From Methanomassiliicoccus sp. (GTDB taxonomy: Archaea; Thermoplasmatota; Thermoplasmata; Methanomassiliicoccales; Methanomassiliicoccaceae): a DNA stretch of 64,000 nt. Below are positions 18,514 through 26,158 of the stretch, in pieces; position 1 is the stretch's first letter; each line of letters begins with the position of its first letter. The stretch spans positions 1-64,000 of the forward strand of contig JAEILR010000020.1 of assembly GCA_016109435.1 (NCBI GenBank). Reading direction: 5' to 3'. The notes beneath the pieces were generated by a model. The model saw only the letters and a list, made by a program, of their open reading frames with translations. It was not told the DNA's origin and searched no databases. Made by a program: the position numbers and the translations under genes.

Positions 18514-19086
18514 TCAGAGCGCCGATCGCGAGTTGCGGTCTGATATCGAAGGGTCCTTCTTAAGACGCAGCGCCGTGATGAACCCACCGAGCACCTCATG
18601 GCTGTAGACGAAACCTCGCTTGGCATAGAATCTGTGAGCGGCATCGTTGCCGTTGGAGATGAAAACGTAGATACGATCGACGTCCTTGAAGCCGGTCAGC
18701 CATTCCATGGCCTGGTCGAACAATCTTGAACCCATGCCGGTGCCGCGGTATCCTTCCCTGACGTATAGGTTGCTGAGGCATCCGATCTTCGGAGGCAGAG
18801 CGTCCTCAGGGGGAAGGAGCTTGAAGGGTGAGTTCGTCATGCTCTCCATCGAGTCAATGGTCGACAGCACGTACCCGACGGGGACGCCGTCGTCCTTGGC
18901 GACCACCACTTGCTTGTCCAGCGCCCTTTCGTAACTGGGTCTCATCCTGGTATCGAAGTTCATGGCGTCGAAAAGCTCCTGCCGCATGCGCGCCTTCGAT
19001 CTCTGGAAGCTCATCAGCTCATCGCACAGCTCCCTGCACTGCTCGATCCCTCCGTCCCTGACGATCTCGTATCTGATCTCGCCCAT
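18514..19086 (-). CDS. GNAT family N-acetyltransferase
   Basis: A 190-residue GNAT domain. Motif A, the acetyl-CoA loop, is LYVREGYRGTGMGSRLFDQA at about 109-128, followed by the C-terminal IYVFISNGNDAAHRFYAKRGF strand-helix typical of the family. The N-terminal part starts directly with the fold. Substrate unknown. It lies 53 bases upstream of the flavodoxin gene, which has its own promoter. Confidence 0.9.
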   Translation of the reverse strand: MGEIRYEIVRDGGIEQCRELCDELMSFQRSKARMRQELFDAMNFDTRMRPSYERALDKQVVVAKDDGVPVGYVLSTIDSMESMTNSPFKLLPPEDALPPKIGCLSNLYVREGYRGTGMGSRLFDQAMEWLTGFKDVDRIYVFISNGNDAAHRFYAKRGFVYSHEVLGGFITALRLKKDPSISDRNSRSAL

Positions 19087-19228
19087 TCCTTTCCCCGCAG
19101 CGCATACCCATCGCGCTCCCGGTTCATCAATTTATGAGCCGAACGGGCGGGGTCGATCAAATGTCTCTCGTAGCAGAGAGGAAGGCGAACGTGCAGCGGA
19201 GAAGGGATGCTACGGCCGTTAGGGGGGA

Positions 19229-20053
19229 TCAACTCTTGGGACCGCGAGGCGCCTGATCCACGGGGACGTCCAGGTCGTTCGACCCGATGAGCCGCTCCAC
19301 GCGGTCCAGCCGTTCGAGCACTTCCTTCCCCATTCCCTCGATCTCTTCGAGCCTCCTATCCAGCTCGTGGGAGCGGCCGGCCTCGTTGGTTGGTCCGGAC
19401 CTCTTGTCCGTTCCATCGAACCTCCGATACAGGAGCCGATGAGCGAAATATCCGGCGATGGTGGCGTAGATCCCCACCCCGGCGGTCATCAGGATGACCC
19501 CTGCCAGCCTCCCGCCCTCGGTGACCGGGTACATGTCGCCGTAACCTACCGCGGTGATGGTCACGTAGGCCCACCATAACGCATCCTGGGCCGTTACTAT
19601 CAGTGCATCGGCGGCCATCCTTTCGAAGTAAAGTACCATGACCGAGCACGCTTCGAGGATGATGATCACTATGAAGATGGCGGTGAACAGGGCGAACTCC
19701 GCGCCCTCCCTCCTCACGTCCTCCCTGACCTTCCCTAAGCTCAGCGGGCGGAAGGTGATGTACGCCCTAAGGCCCCTGAAGACCCATAAGACCTGGATGA
19801 ACGGTATGCAGGCCAGAAGGTCGAGCCACCCCCATTCGCGGACGAAATAATGGGTCTTCGAATCCGCCACAGTTAGCCGATAGATGAAATTGATAACGAA
19901 GAAGACGCTGATGTATTGAGTGACGATGACGATGACGTAGGCGATATCAGGATCGATGATGATGAAAGCGATGAACGCATTGATCACCGACAGCATCGAG
20001 AGGAGCCCGGTGGCGAGAGCAAGGTTCGGGTTCCTATCTCCTCTGCTCCTCAT
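19229..20053 (-). CDS. voltage-gated-type potassium channel subunit
   Basis: A 274-residue ion channel. Four hydrophobic segments (about 12-110) are followed by a pore module: S5 near 130-150, a pore helix, the K+ selectivity filter TAVGYGD near 175-181, then S6 to about 212. The S4-like region has few regularly spaced arginines, so voltage sensing is uncertain. The C-terminal 40 residues look like a coiled coil (EIEGMGKEVLERLDRVERL), suited to tetramer assembly. No RCK domain is fused. Confidence 0.92.
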   Translation of the reverse strand: MRSRGDRNPNLALATGLLSMLSVINAFIAFIIIDPDIAYVIVIVTQYISVFFVINFIYRLTVADSKTHYFVREWGWLDLLACIPFIQVLWVFRGLRAYITFRPLSLGKVREDVRREGAEFALFTAIFIVIIILEACSVMVLYFERMAADALIVTAQDALWWAYVTITAVGYGDMYPVTEGGRLAGVILMTAGVGIYATIAGYFAHRLLYRRFDGTDKRSGPTNEAGRSHELDRRLEEIEGMGKEVLERLDRVERLIGSNDLDVPVDQAPRGPKS

Positions 20054-20434
20054 CTCCCCTCCATGCGGTCCACCTCGGACAATGTCCGGCCGTGCGCGCA
20101 GTGCTGCCGACCTCAGCGTTCGTGGTATTCATTTCCGAGCCGGTCATATTAGAAATCGAGCATTCCGCAGCATCTGCCACATAGGAAGTATGCCACCCGG
20201 CCCCCTGGACCCCACTACCCATGGATGTGGACCATATCCCTGAGCACTCGGTGAGCGAACTGTCTGCAGGTCAAACATCATATCCATGGTGGGGCCAGGG
20301 GATTCTTGAGGACGGTGCGCCTTCGCCCCGTGCTCTGGGCATGAAGCATGGAGATGAAACTACGGGAGCCACACGCTCTCAGGCGCCGCCTGTGGCGATG
20401 ATCGTCCCGCCGCAAACCCCCGCGTCAGCCCTTC
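20054..20434. other. intergenic stretch without a convincing gene
   Basis: About 380 bases between the channel gene and the hydrolase gene. It holds the likely promoter of the channel gene and no protein-like frame or RNA that I can support. Confidence 0.45.
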
Positions 20435-21388
20435 CTAGCGCCCATCGCGGTCCAGGAGCCCTCTGATCAATGACGGGAGCGTAACCGTGAAATCATCGGG
20501 GAAATCGTGACCCATCCCCCCGACCGTCCGAAGAAGTGATGGAACACCGGCTCTGTCTAGGGCTTCATGGAGCTTCCTCGACCCGGGGAGGCAGTCCTCG
20601 TCCCGGTCGCCGCATATGATCCTTGCGCCCCGCACGCGGTCCTTGGCCCGGAGGATTGGATCCAGCCAGTCATCGATCTCCGGCAGCCAGGGGCCGACAA
20701 GGACCATGCCGTCGGCCCGGACGTGATCGTTCAGCACAGCGTGCAGGGCCAGTCTCGCTCCGGCGGAGAAGCCGGCGATGATGACCTCCCTGCCTTCCAA
20801 TTCTCCGGACCCGCGGAGCTTGCCAACCTGCTCCTTGAGATCGGCGGTCCCCCGGTCCAGATCAGTCCACACGTAGGCGTCGGAGAATATGATCTGGGAG
20901 GACCGCACGAACGCCATGTCCAGTTCGTGCTCCCCCGCTCCCCAGTCCTCCTGGGCGATGTGGGCGTTCTGCGCGTTACCGTGCAGGACGATGATCAGCG
21001 GCGAACGCACGTCCCTCGCCCCCCTCCGGGCATGGAGGACGTCGCTGACGCACTCGTCCCTCGCCTGCCGCTCCCTCTCCGCGCATACGTCCAACAGGCG
21101 CGCGAACCCCGGCAGCGCGGCCGCCGGGCGGATGTCGTCATCTTCGGTGAGATATTCCTGGGAATACCAGCACCCCTTGTCCATCACCGCCTCGGTCAAC
21201 AGTTCCAGGCAATGGTCCGGCCGTCCGGCGCGGCAGGCCAGGGAGGCCCGGAAATCGTATACCTGGGCATCGTTCCTGGGAACGTGCCCGGCGTTCTCGG
21301 TCATCAACTGGTAGGCTTCCTCGAACCGGCCCTGGTGATAGAGGTCCAGTCCCTTGTTGAGAAGGTTGGTGAAGGTCACGCGGGTCAT
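20435..21388 (-). CDS. alpha/beta hydrolase with N-terminal TPR-like region
   Basis: A 317-residue protein. Residues 5-75 are helical with a TPR-like pattern (LLNKGLDLYHQGRFEEAYQLM). The hydrolase core follows: the strand-oxyanion region IIVLHGNAQNAH near 130, the nucleophile elbow GFSAGA near 207, an acid in CGDRDEDC near 262, and a histidine in GGMGHDFPDD near 292. This is a complete catalytic triad. The substrate may be an ester or peptide; relatives include phospholipase/carboxylesterase-like enzymes. Ends in TAG. Confidence 0.83.
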   Translation of the reverse strand: MTRVTFTNLLNKGLDLYHQGRFEEAYQLMTENAGHVPRNDAQVYDFRASLACRAGRPDHCLELLTEAVMDKGCWYSQEYLTEDDDIRPAAALPGFARLLDVCAERERQARDECVSDVLHARRGARDVRSPLIIVLHGNAQNAHIAQEDWGAGEHELDMAFVRSSQIIFSDAYVWTDLDRGTADLKEQVGKLRGSGELEGREVIIAGFSAGARLALHAVLNDHVRADGMVLVGPWLPEIDDWLDPILRAKDRVRGARIICGDRDEDCLPGSRKLHEALDRAGVPSLLRTVGGMGHDFPDDFTVTLPSLIRGLLDRDGR

Positions 21389-21521
21389 GTGGGCTCGACA
21401 CGATATCGCAGAACGGCCTATAGCAGTATGGTATGGGCTTGCTATGTAAGGGATCTGATCTCACGGTCCTCCGCCACGAGGCCATCCCTTCGGCGATCGT
21501 TTTCATTATAGAAGTGAACAG

Positions 21522-21548
21522 AAAAAGGTTTAGGAGCCTCTCAGGCTC
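21522..21548 (-). terminator. terminator of the 47-residue protein gene
   Basis: On the minus strand GAGCCT-GAG-AGGCTC (21548-21534) overlaps the stop codon and is followed by a run of five T. This is a compact intrinsic-type end. Confidence 0.5.
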
Positions 21549-21690
21549 ACTTCTTGTTCTTGGGTCCCTTGGACGGTTGATGCTGAGGGTTCAACTGAGT
21601 GCTGCGGTTGTCCACCGCGGCCTTGTTAGCAGAGTTGTTCGGGTTCTTGGTGTTCGAGCGGTTGTCGTTTGGAGTCGGCTTCTTGGACAT
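21547..21690 (-). CDS. small Asn/Pro/Lys-rich protein, 47 residues
   Basis: A 47-residue protein starting MSKKPTPNDNRSNTKNPNN and ending KGPKNKK. The ATG at 21690 has a textbook ribosome site (AAGGAGG, spacer seven bases) and a TATA element (TTTTATAAA at 21725-21733). A hairpin-T terminator follows. The composition (Asn, Pro, Lys, Ser; no hydrophobic core) implies disorder. I recall similar short MxKKPTPNDNRS-type proteins being widespread in bacteria and archaea with no assigned role; this is memory, not a search. Confidence 0.82.
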   Translation of the reverse strand: MSKKPTPNDNRSNTKNPNNSANKAAVDNRSTQLNPQHQPSKGPKNKK

Positions 21691-21724
21691 ATTTTGCCTC
21701 CTTGGACATTTAATTTTTCGTCAG

Positions 21725-21733
21725 TTTATAAAA
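21725..21733 (-). promoter_or_regulatory. TATA element of the 47-residue protein gene
   Basis: The minus strand reads TTTTATAAA, about 38 bases before the ATG. The expected transcript start lies just before the AAGGAGG site. Confidence 0.6.
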
Positions 21734-21818
21734 CTATCACTATTGGTATCATCGATCGCGACCGTGCCTCGTGTCCCATGCGGTCCTGGGCCACCGAGGG
21801 GCGATCGTGCGATCGCCA

Positions 21819-23765
21819 TCACCCATTGGGCACCAGGTCCGTCTCCCTGCCGCGGCCGAACAGGGCTATGGCCATGCCCGCGGAGGCGATGGCGAGCCCG
21901 GCCCAAACTCCGCTGACCATGGGGATGACCCGGGCCTGTACCGCCGCGGTTCCATTGTTCATCCACTCGTAGCTCAGGTACACGTCCTCGGCCAGGCCGT
22001 TGAGGATGGCCGTGCTGGCATGGACCAGGACCGCTCCGGACGAGGTGTTCTGGTAGTTGTTGGAGACGGTGACCGTGCGGGCGGAGCCGCCTGAAGAGAT
22101 GATGAACGTGGCGGTGCGGACCTCTCCAGGCTCACCGGTGGAGGACGTCCATGGCCGGATGGTGAGGTCCGAGAGAGCGATGGTCCGGTCGCCCAAGGTT
22201 ATCTCATCACCGATGCTCATCGGCTCCGCTCCGTCGGGCAGCGAGGCCTGCAACGTCGAGGAGATGATGAAGCAGAGCAGCACCAGGGCCACCCCCACGT
22301 GAACGAGATGGCCGCCCGAGCGGGCCAGCCGTTTCATCTTGCCCCCGCGGTCCGATGCGATCCGCCATGCCGAAATGGCTATGATCGCCGCTGCCGGGGG
22401 GAGAACCAACCCGACCAGCCAGGGGAAGCCCGCGAGCAGAGTGGCCACCGCGGACGCTGTGGCCACCGCGGCGACCGTGCCGCTGGCCATCAGCGCCCTC
22501 CGGCGTCTGATCCTCCCGTCCAGCAGCCCGAAGACCAGGGCGGTCATCATAGCGAAGGAGAGCAGGGTGGTCTTCTCGGTGAACTCGATGAAGTTCTGCC
22601 CCTGGTCCAGTCCGGTGTTCTTTATCAGCAGCAGGAGCAGCAGCGCGACGTACATGAGCAGGAGGGCGACGGGCATCAGGACGCTGTTCTCCACCCGCCC
22701 CTCGTCTCCCAGCCTGGAGGCGGAACGGTAGGCGAGGTACAACGACAGGGCGAACAGCACCATGATGACGGTGAACAGGCCCATGATGCTCATGTCCCCG
22801 GTAAGGACGGCGATGAACCGCGCTTCGATCGAACCGTTGACCGAGCTGCCGTAGGTGTGCACGGAAGAACCCCACAGCCCCCCGGTGCGGGTGATGAACG
22901 ACGAGAGCAGGACGAGCACGAAGGACAGCATGCCCAGGAACGGCAGCAGGTACCCGTCGCGGGCGGCTTTCGAGCGGTAGGAATGAAGGAAGGCGATGAT
23001 GGCCGCGGTAGGCAGCAGGGATGCCGTCTCCACCGGGTCCCACACCCAGAACCCACCCCATCCCAGCTCGTAGTAGGCCCACACCGCGCCCACGGCGATG
23101 CCCAGGAACAGCAGCAGGCCGGCGATGCGGGCCCACGGCAGCGCGATCGCCATCCACTCCCTCTCGTCGACGAGGAAGCGCCCCAGGGCGGCCGAGAAGA
23201 CGATCAGGCAGGCAGCGTAGGCGGCGAACACCAGCGGGGGGTGCAGCGCCATCTCGATGGTCTGCAGCGCCATGTTCATCCCCGCCCCGTCAGGGCGCAG
23301 CATCAGCTCCAGCTCGCCGGTCGGGGAGAACAGTCCAGCGGCGATGAGTATGAGGGAGAACAGCAGCACGATGGAGCCCGCACTCACCCGGAACGCGGAG
23401 GAGAACCGGGCGTTCAGGGCCCGCTTCCTTTCCAGCACCACCTCCGCCGCCAGGAAGGCGGCCATGAACCAGGTCCACAGCACCAGGCCGCCCTCTCCTC
23501 CGGCCCACACTCCTACCAGCTTGTAGAAGGGGTCGAGGGCGGTATGGGAATGGGACCACACGTACTCGTAGCTCATGTCCGACGTGAGGAACAGGTAGCA
23601 TAACAGCAACAGAGACGCGGTGATCGACGCGAACGCCAGGAGGGAGGCGTACCGCGACACTGCGTCCAGCCTCGCATCGTCACGCCGCAGCCTTAACGCT
23701 CCGGCCGTGCAGGCAACGAGGGCGGACAGCGCCGCGAGGACCAGCAGGACGTCGCCGATGCTCAT
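21819..23765 (-). CDS. ccmF: cytochrome c biogenesis protein CcmF
   Basis: A 648-residue polytopic membrane protein of normal CcmF length with about 14-15 helices. The tryptophan-rich heme-handling motif WGGFWVWDPVETASLLP lies near 230-246. Conserved histidines include HSHTALD near 73, HPPLVFAAY near 175, HSYRSK near 255 and SSVHTYG near 300. A large extracytoplasmic domain precedes the last helix. CcmF ligates heme to apocytochrome c on the outer face of the membrane. It is the third gene of an operon with the NapH-like polyferredoxin and the CSCH protein; other ccm genes are not in the window. Confidence 0.9.
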   Translation of the reverse strand: MSIGDVLLVLAALSALVACTAGALRLRRDDARLDAVSRYASLLAFASITASLLLLCYLFLTSDMSYEYVWSHSHTALDPFYKLVGVWAGGEGGLVLWTWFMAAFLAAEVVLERKRALNARFSSAFRVSAGSIVLLFSLILIAAGLFSPTGELELMLRPDGAGMNMALQTIEMALHPPLVFAAYAACLIVFSAALGRFLVDEREWMAIALPWARIAGLLLFLGIAVGAVWAYYELGWGGFWVWDPVETASLLPTAAIIAFLHSYRSKAARDGYLLPFLGMLSFVLVLLSSFITRTGGLWGSSVHTYGSSVNGSIEARFIAVLTGDMSIMGLFTVIMVLFALSLYLAYRSASRLGDEGRVENSVLMPVALLLMYVALLLLLLIKNTGLDQGQNFIEFTEKTTLLSFAMMTALVFGLLDGRIRRRRALMASGTVAAVATASAVATLLAGFPWLVGLVLPPAAAIIAISAWRIASDRGGKMKRLARSGGHLVHVGVALVLLCFIISSTLQASLPDGAEPMSIGDEITLGDRTIALSDLTIRPWTSSTGEPGEVRTATFIISSGGSARTVTVSNNYQNTSSGAVLVHASTAILNGLAEDVYLSYEWMNNGTAAVQARVIPMVSGVWAGLAIASAGMAIALFGRGRETDLVPNG

Positions 23766-23792
23766 CTTACTACTCCATGCTCCGAGCCCTCT

Positions 23793-25016
23793 TTAGTCCT
23801 TTCCTCGATCCCTCAGCCGGCGGCGCACCGAAGCCAGGAACCGGCGGAAACGGCCCGAGGAGCGGGACAGGAGGACGCCGCCGAACAGGATCGGCATCGC
23901 CACCGCGCACGCCCCGCCCAGGGGGCAGGCCGCGCAGCCGACCGAGGAGCAGGGGCCGGCGATGATCGCCGCCACCGGGGCGGTCGAGGTGGCGAACAGG
24001 AACGCCCCAGTGGCCTTTATGCGCCCCATGAGGTTGGTGACCGCGCCCCTGATCTTCAATCCGTTCCGGCCGACGTTACCGCGGTAGGCTCCGAAGGAGC
24101 AGTTGTTGACGCACTCCCGACATCCCATGCACAGCGACGGTTCCACCGTCCGGTCCTCGTCGATGGCCCACATGGGGCAGCTGACCTCGCACTTCCGGCA
24201 GTTGCGGCACTTCGAGCCGTCGTGCTCGATGCGGTATAGACCGAGTCGCGAGCCTATGGCATGGGAGATGCCGGACATCGCTCCCAGGGGGCAGAAGAAC
24301 AGGCACCAGCCCCGTCCGCCGACCATCATGACCCCGCCGAGGAACAGCCATACCACCAGGGTCATGAGCAGCCCGGAGTTCCAGTAGTTGGCCGGGACCG
24401 CCCCGGTGAACGCTCCCAGGGACATGAACTCCAGCAGAGAGGAGCTGCAGTACCTTCCCAGCTCCACCCCGTAGGTGCACTCGGCGATATGGCCGCTGGC
24501 CAGCCAGCCCATGATCACGAAGCCGGCAAGGAATCCGTATCTCAGGCTGGCAGTGATCCTGGTGCTCCTGATCCTCATCCTGAAGCGGTGGGGAAGAGGC
24601 ACGATCCGGCTCACGAACTCGCTGATGGCGCCCACCGGGCACAACCGTCCGCAGAACAGCGGACCGAACACCAGTGCGATCACCAGAACGCCTATGACGA
24701 AAGCGACCGCGATCGGCCCGATGGTCGTCGGCGTCGACCCGGTTATCAGCCAGTCCAGTGGAAGCTTGTAGCAGATGGAGTGGATGTTGGCCTCTCCCTC
24801 CGCGCCGACCAGGAAGTAGGCGATGGAGGTGAACACGGCGAACGGGGCCACGAAAAGGAAGAAGCCCGCCACCAGCCCGAGGTACCGCTCGATGTTCCTC
24901 TTCACCACTTTGGGGACTTTGATCCTGCCTCCCAGAGATAGGCCCTTGAGATCGGGCCGGGGTATGTTCTCCAGCTTCAGCGAGGGGAGTTTGGTCGATG
25001 GCATCTTCAAAGCCAT
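23793..25016 (-). CDS. NapH/CcoG-like membrane polyferredoxin
   Basis: A 407-residue protein. Membrane helices lie at about 50-75, 100-125, 160-180, 200-235 and near the C-terminus. Cysteine motifs at the membrane face are FCGRLCPVGA near 128 and FFCPLGAMSG near 248. Two 4Fe-4S motifs follow: CRNCRKCEVSCPMWA and CMGCRECVNNCSFGA, about 275-315. Such proteins pass electrons across or along the membrane; NapH passes quinol electrons, and relatives help metalloprotein maturation. Its start overlaps the end of the upstream CSCH gene by ten bases, and ccmF starts 27 bases after its stop. A role in keeping CcmF heme or the apo-cytochrome thiols reduced is an inference. Confidence 0.87.
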   Translation of the reverse strand: MALKMPSTKLPSLKLENIPRPDLKGLSLGGRIKVPKVVKRNIERYLGLVAGFFLFVAPFAVFTSIAYFLVGAEGEANIHSICYKLPLDWLITGSTPTTIGPIAVAFVIGVLVIALVFGPLFCGRLCPVGAISEFVSRIVPLPHRFRMRIRSTRITASLRYGFLAGFVIMGWLASGHIAECTYGVELGRYCSSSLLEFMSLGAFTGAVPANYWNSGLLMTLVVWLFLGGVMMVGGRGWCLFFCPLGAMSGISHAIGSRLGLYRIEHDGSKCRNCRKCEVSCPMWAIDEDRTVEPSLCMGCRECVNNCSFGAYRGNVGRNGLKIRGAVTNLMGRIKATGAFLFATSTAPVAAIIAGPCSSVGCAACPLGGACAVAMPILFGGVLLSRSSGRFRRFLASVRRRLRDRGKD

Positions 25017-25948
25017 TTCTTTCTCCTGAGCGTCCCCGTTCCCGCCATGACCAGGACCCCGACGATGGCCAGGAACCCTATGTCCGCCGTTATCCAGTCA
25101 CCTTGCTGGATCGACTGCAGGAGCGCGCCGCCGTTCAACACGGTGACGTTGACCTCATTGGAGATCTTCCTCCCGCTGTCGTCGGTGGCGATGACGTTGA
25201 TGCTGTGTTCTCCGTCCTTCAGCGAAGAGGTGTCCACGGTCCAGGAATAAGGCGAATCGTCCTTGCTGCCGACGAGGGAACCATCGATCAGAAGATCGGA
25301 GGAAGCGATGCTCCGGCCGTCCGCGGGGATGACCGTGGCGTCGACGGTCACATTACCGGCGAGAGTGGACCCGGCGGCCGGGGTGACGATGGCCAGCATC
25401 GCGGAGCCATCGCCCGCGCCCTGCGCGACGGTGAAGGCCAGTCCGGCGCTGTAATCCTTATAGTAGGCGACCCCGGCGGCGCTGTTCTCCATCCTCGCGT
25501 ACAGGGTGTAGGTGCCAGGGGTCTTGGGGGCTTCCAGCGTCCAGGTGAAGGTCGCGCTGCCGGTGTAAGCCACTTCGTTGTAGTTCACCGCTGTCCCGAA
25601 GGAATCGGAGACGATCTTCCATCCGTTGTCGGTGGGCATGGTCCTGCTGCCGCTGAGCTTGGACAGGACCATGGCTCCCAGGGGGGCGCCGTTAGGGGTC
25701 TCCCCGCCGGTGACGGTGACCGTGACGGTGACCTGCTGACCGGGTGCCAGAACGGTGGAGGAAGCGGTCATGGCCACGGTAGCTGTGCTGACCGTGCCGT
25801 GGCAACTGCAGTCTCCTGCCTGATAGTTGCTATTTCCGCCACCCCCTGTCCATCCGGATACCGGGGTAAAGATCAGTAAGATCATGAAAGCGGTGGCGGC
25901 CAGGGCCAAAAGGAGCGGTCGTCCTCTCACGCTGATCGTTCTCTGCAC
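25007..25948 (-). CDS. secreted anchored beta-sandwich protein with N-terminal CSCH motif
   Basis: A 313-residue secreted protein. A signal peptide covers about 7-32, and the mature N-terminus carries GDCSCHG. A reeler/choice-of-anchor-type domain follows to about 175, then an Ig-like domain (residues ~185-270, SPYSWTVDTSSLKDGEHSINVIATD). A C-terminal transmembrane helix is followed by RRKK. Archaeal relatives usually carry a CxxCH heme c motif at this place; here only one residue separates the cysteines. The GTG at 25948 is the longest start; a GTG at 25930 fits the TATA spacing better. First gene of the CcmF operon. Confidence 0.84.
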   Translation of the reverse strand: MQRTISVRGRPLLLALAATAFMILLIFTPVSGWTGGGGNSNYQAGDCSCHGTVSTATVAMTASSTVLAPGQQVTVTVTVTGGETPNGAPLGAMVLSKLSGSRTMPTDNGWKIVSDSFGTAVNYNEVAYTGSATFTWTLEAPKTPGTYTLYARMENSAAGVAYYKDYSAGLAFTVAQGAGDGSAMLAIVTPAAGSTLAGNVTVDATVIPADGRSIASSDLLIDGSLVGSKDDSPYSWTVDTSSLKDGEHSINVIATDDSGRKISNEVNVTVLNGGALLQSIQQGDWITADIGFLAIVGVLVMAGTGTLRRKKWL

Positions 25949-25978
25949 AAGGATTGACCATATAACAGCTTTTCTGTC

Positions 25979-25996
25979 AATATCGAAGTTGATATT
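25979..25996. promoter_or_regulatory. inverted repeat AATATC-N6-GATATT
   Basis: A perfect 6-bp inverted repeat in the divergent region between the CcmF operon and the PQQ-propeller gene, just upstream of the operon's TATA-like GTTATATGG. A candidate regulator site. Confidence 0.4.
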
Positions 25997-26005
25997 ACAG
26001 TGACA

Positions 26006-26017
26006 TGATAATTATCA
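26006..26017. promoter_or_regulatory. 12-bp palindrome TGATAATTATCA
   Basis: A perfect palindrome ten bases from the AATATC/GATATT dyad. It resembles Fur- or DtxR-family half-sites in its GATAAT arms, but the regulator is unknown. It lies between two divergent, extracytoplasmic-protein transcripts. Confidence 0.45.
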
Positions 26018-26158
26018 ACGTCCAGATGCTCGACGGTCTACATTGGACATATAGTCCAGCTTTGTTCATGTGGCCGGCCTGTTCCGGTGGGAACGGTCTT
26101 ATATGATGAGACTTTTGTGAGAAGAGTAAAATGCCCCCGACCGTTCTGTTCAAAGTTG

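Noticed and set aside
22299-23603. Long open frame on the plus strand opposite ccmF
   Set aside because: It is rich in Arg, Gly, Gln and His with no domain, and arises from the high-GC codon pattern of ccmF on the other strand.
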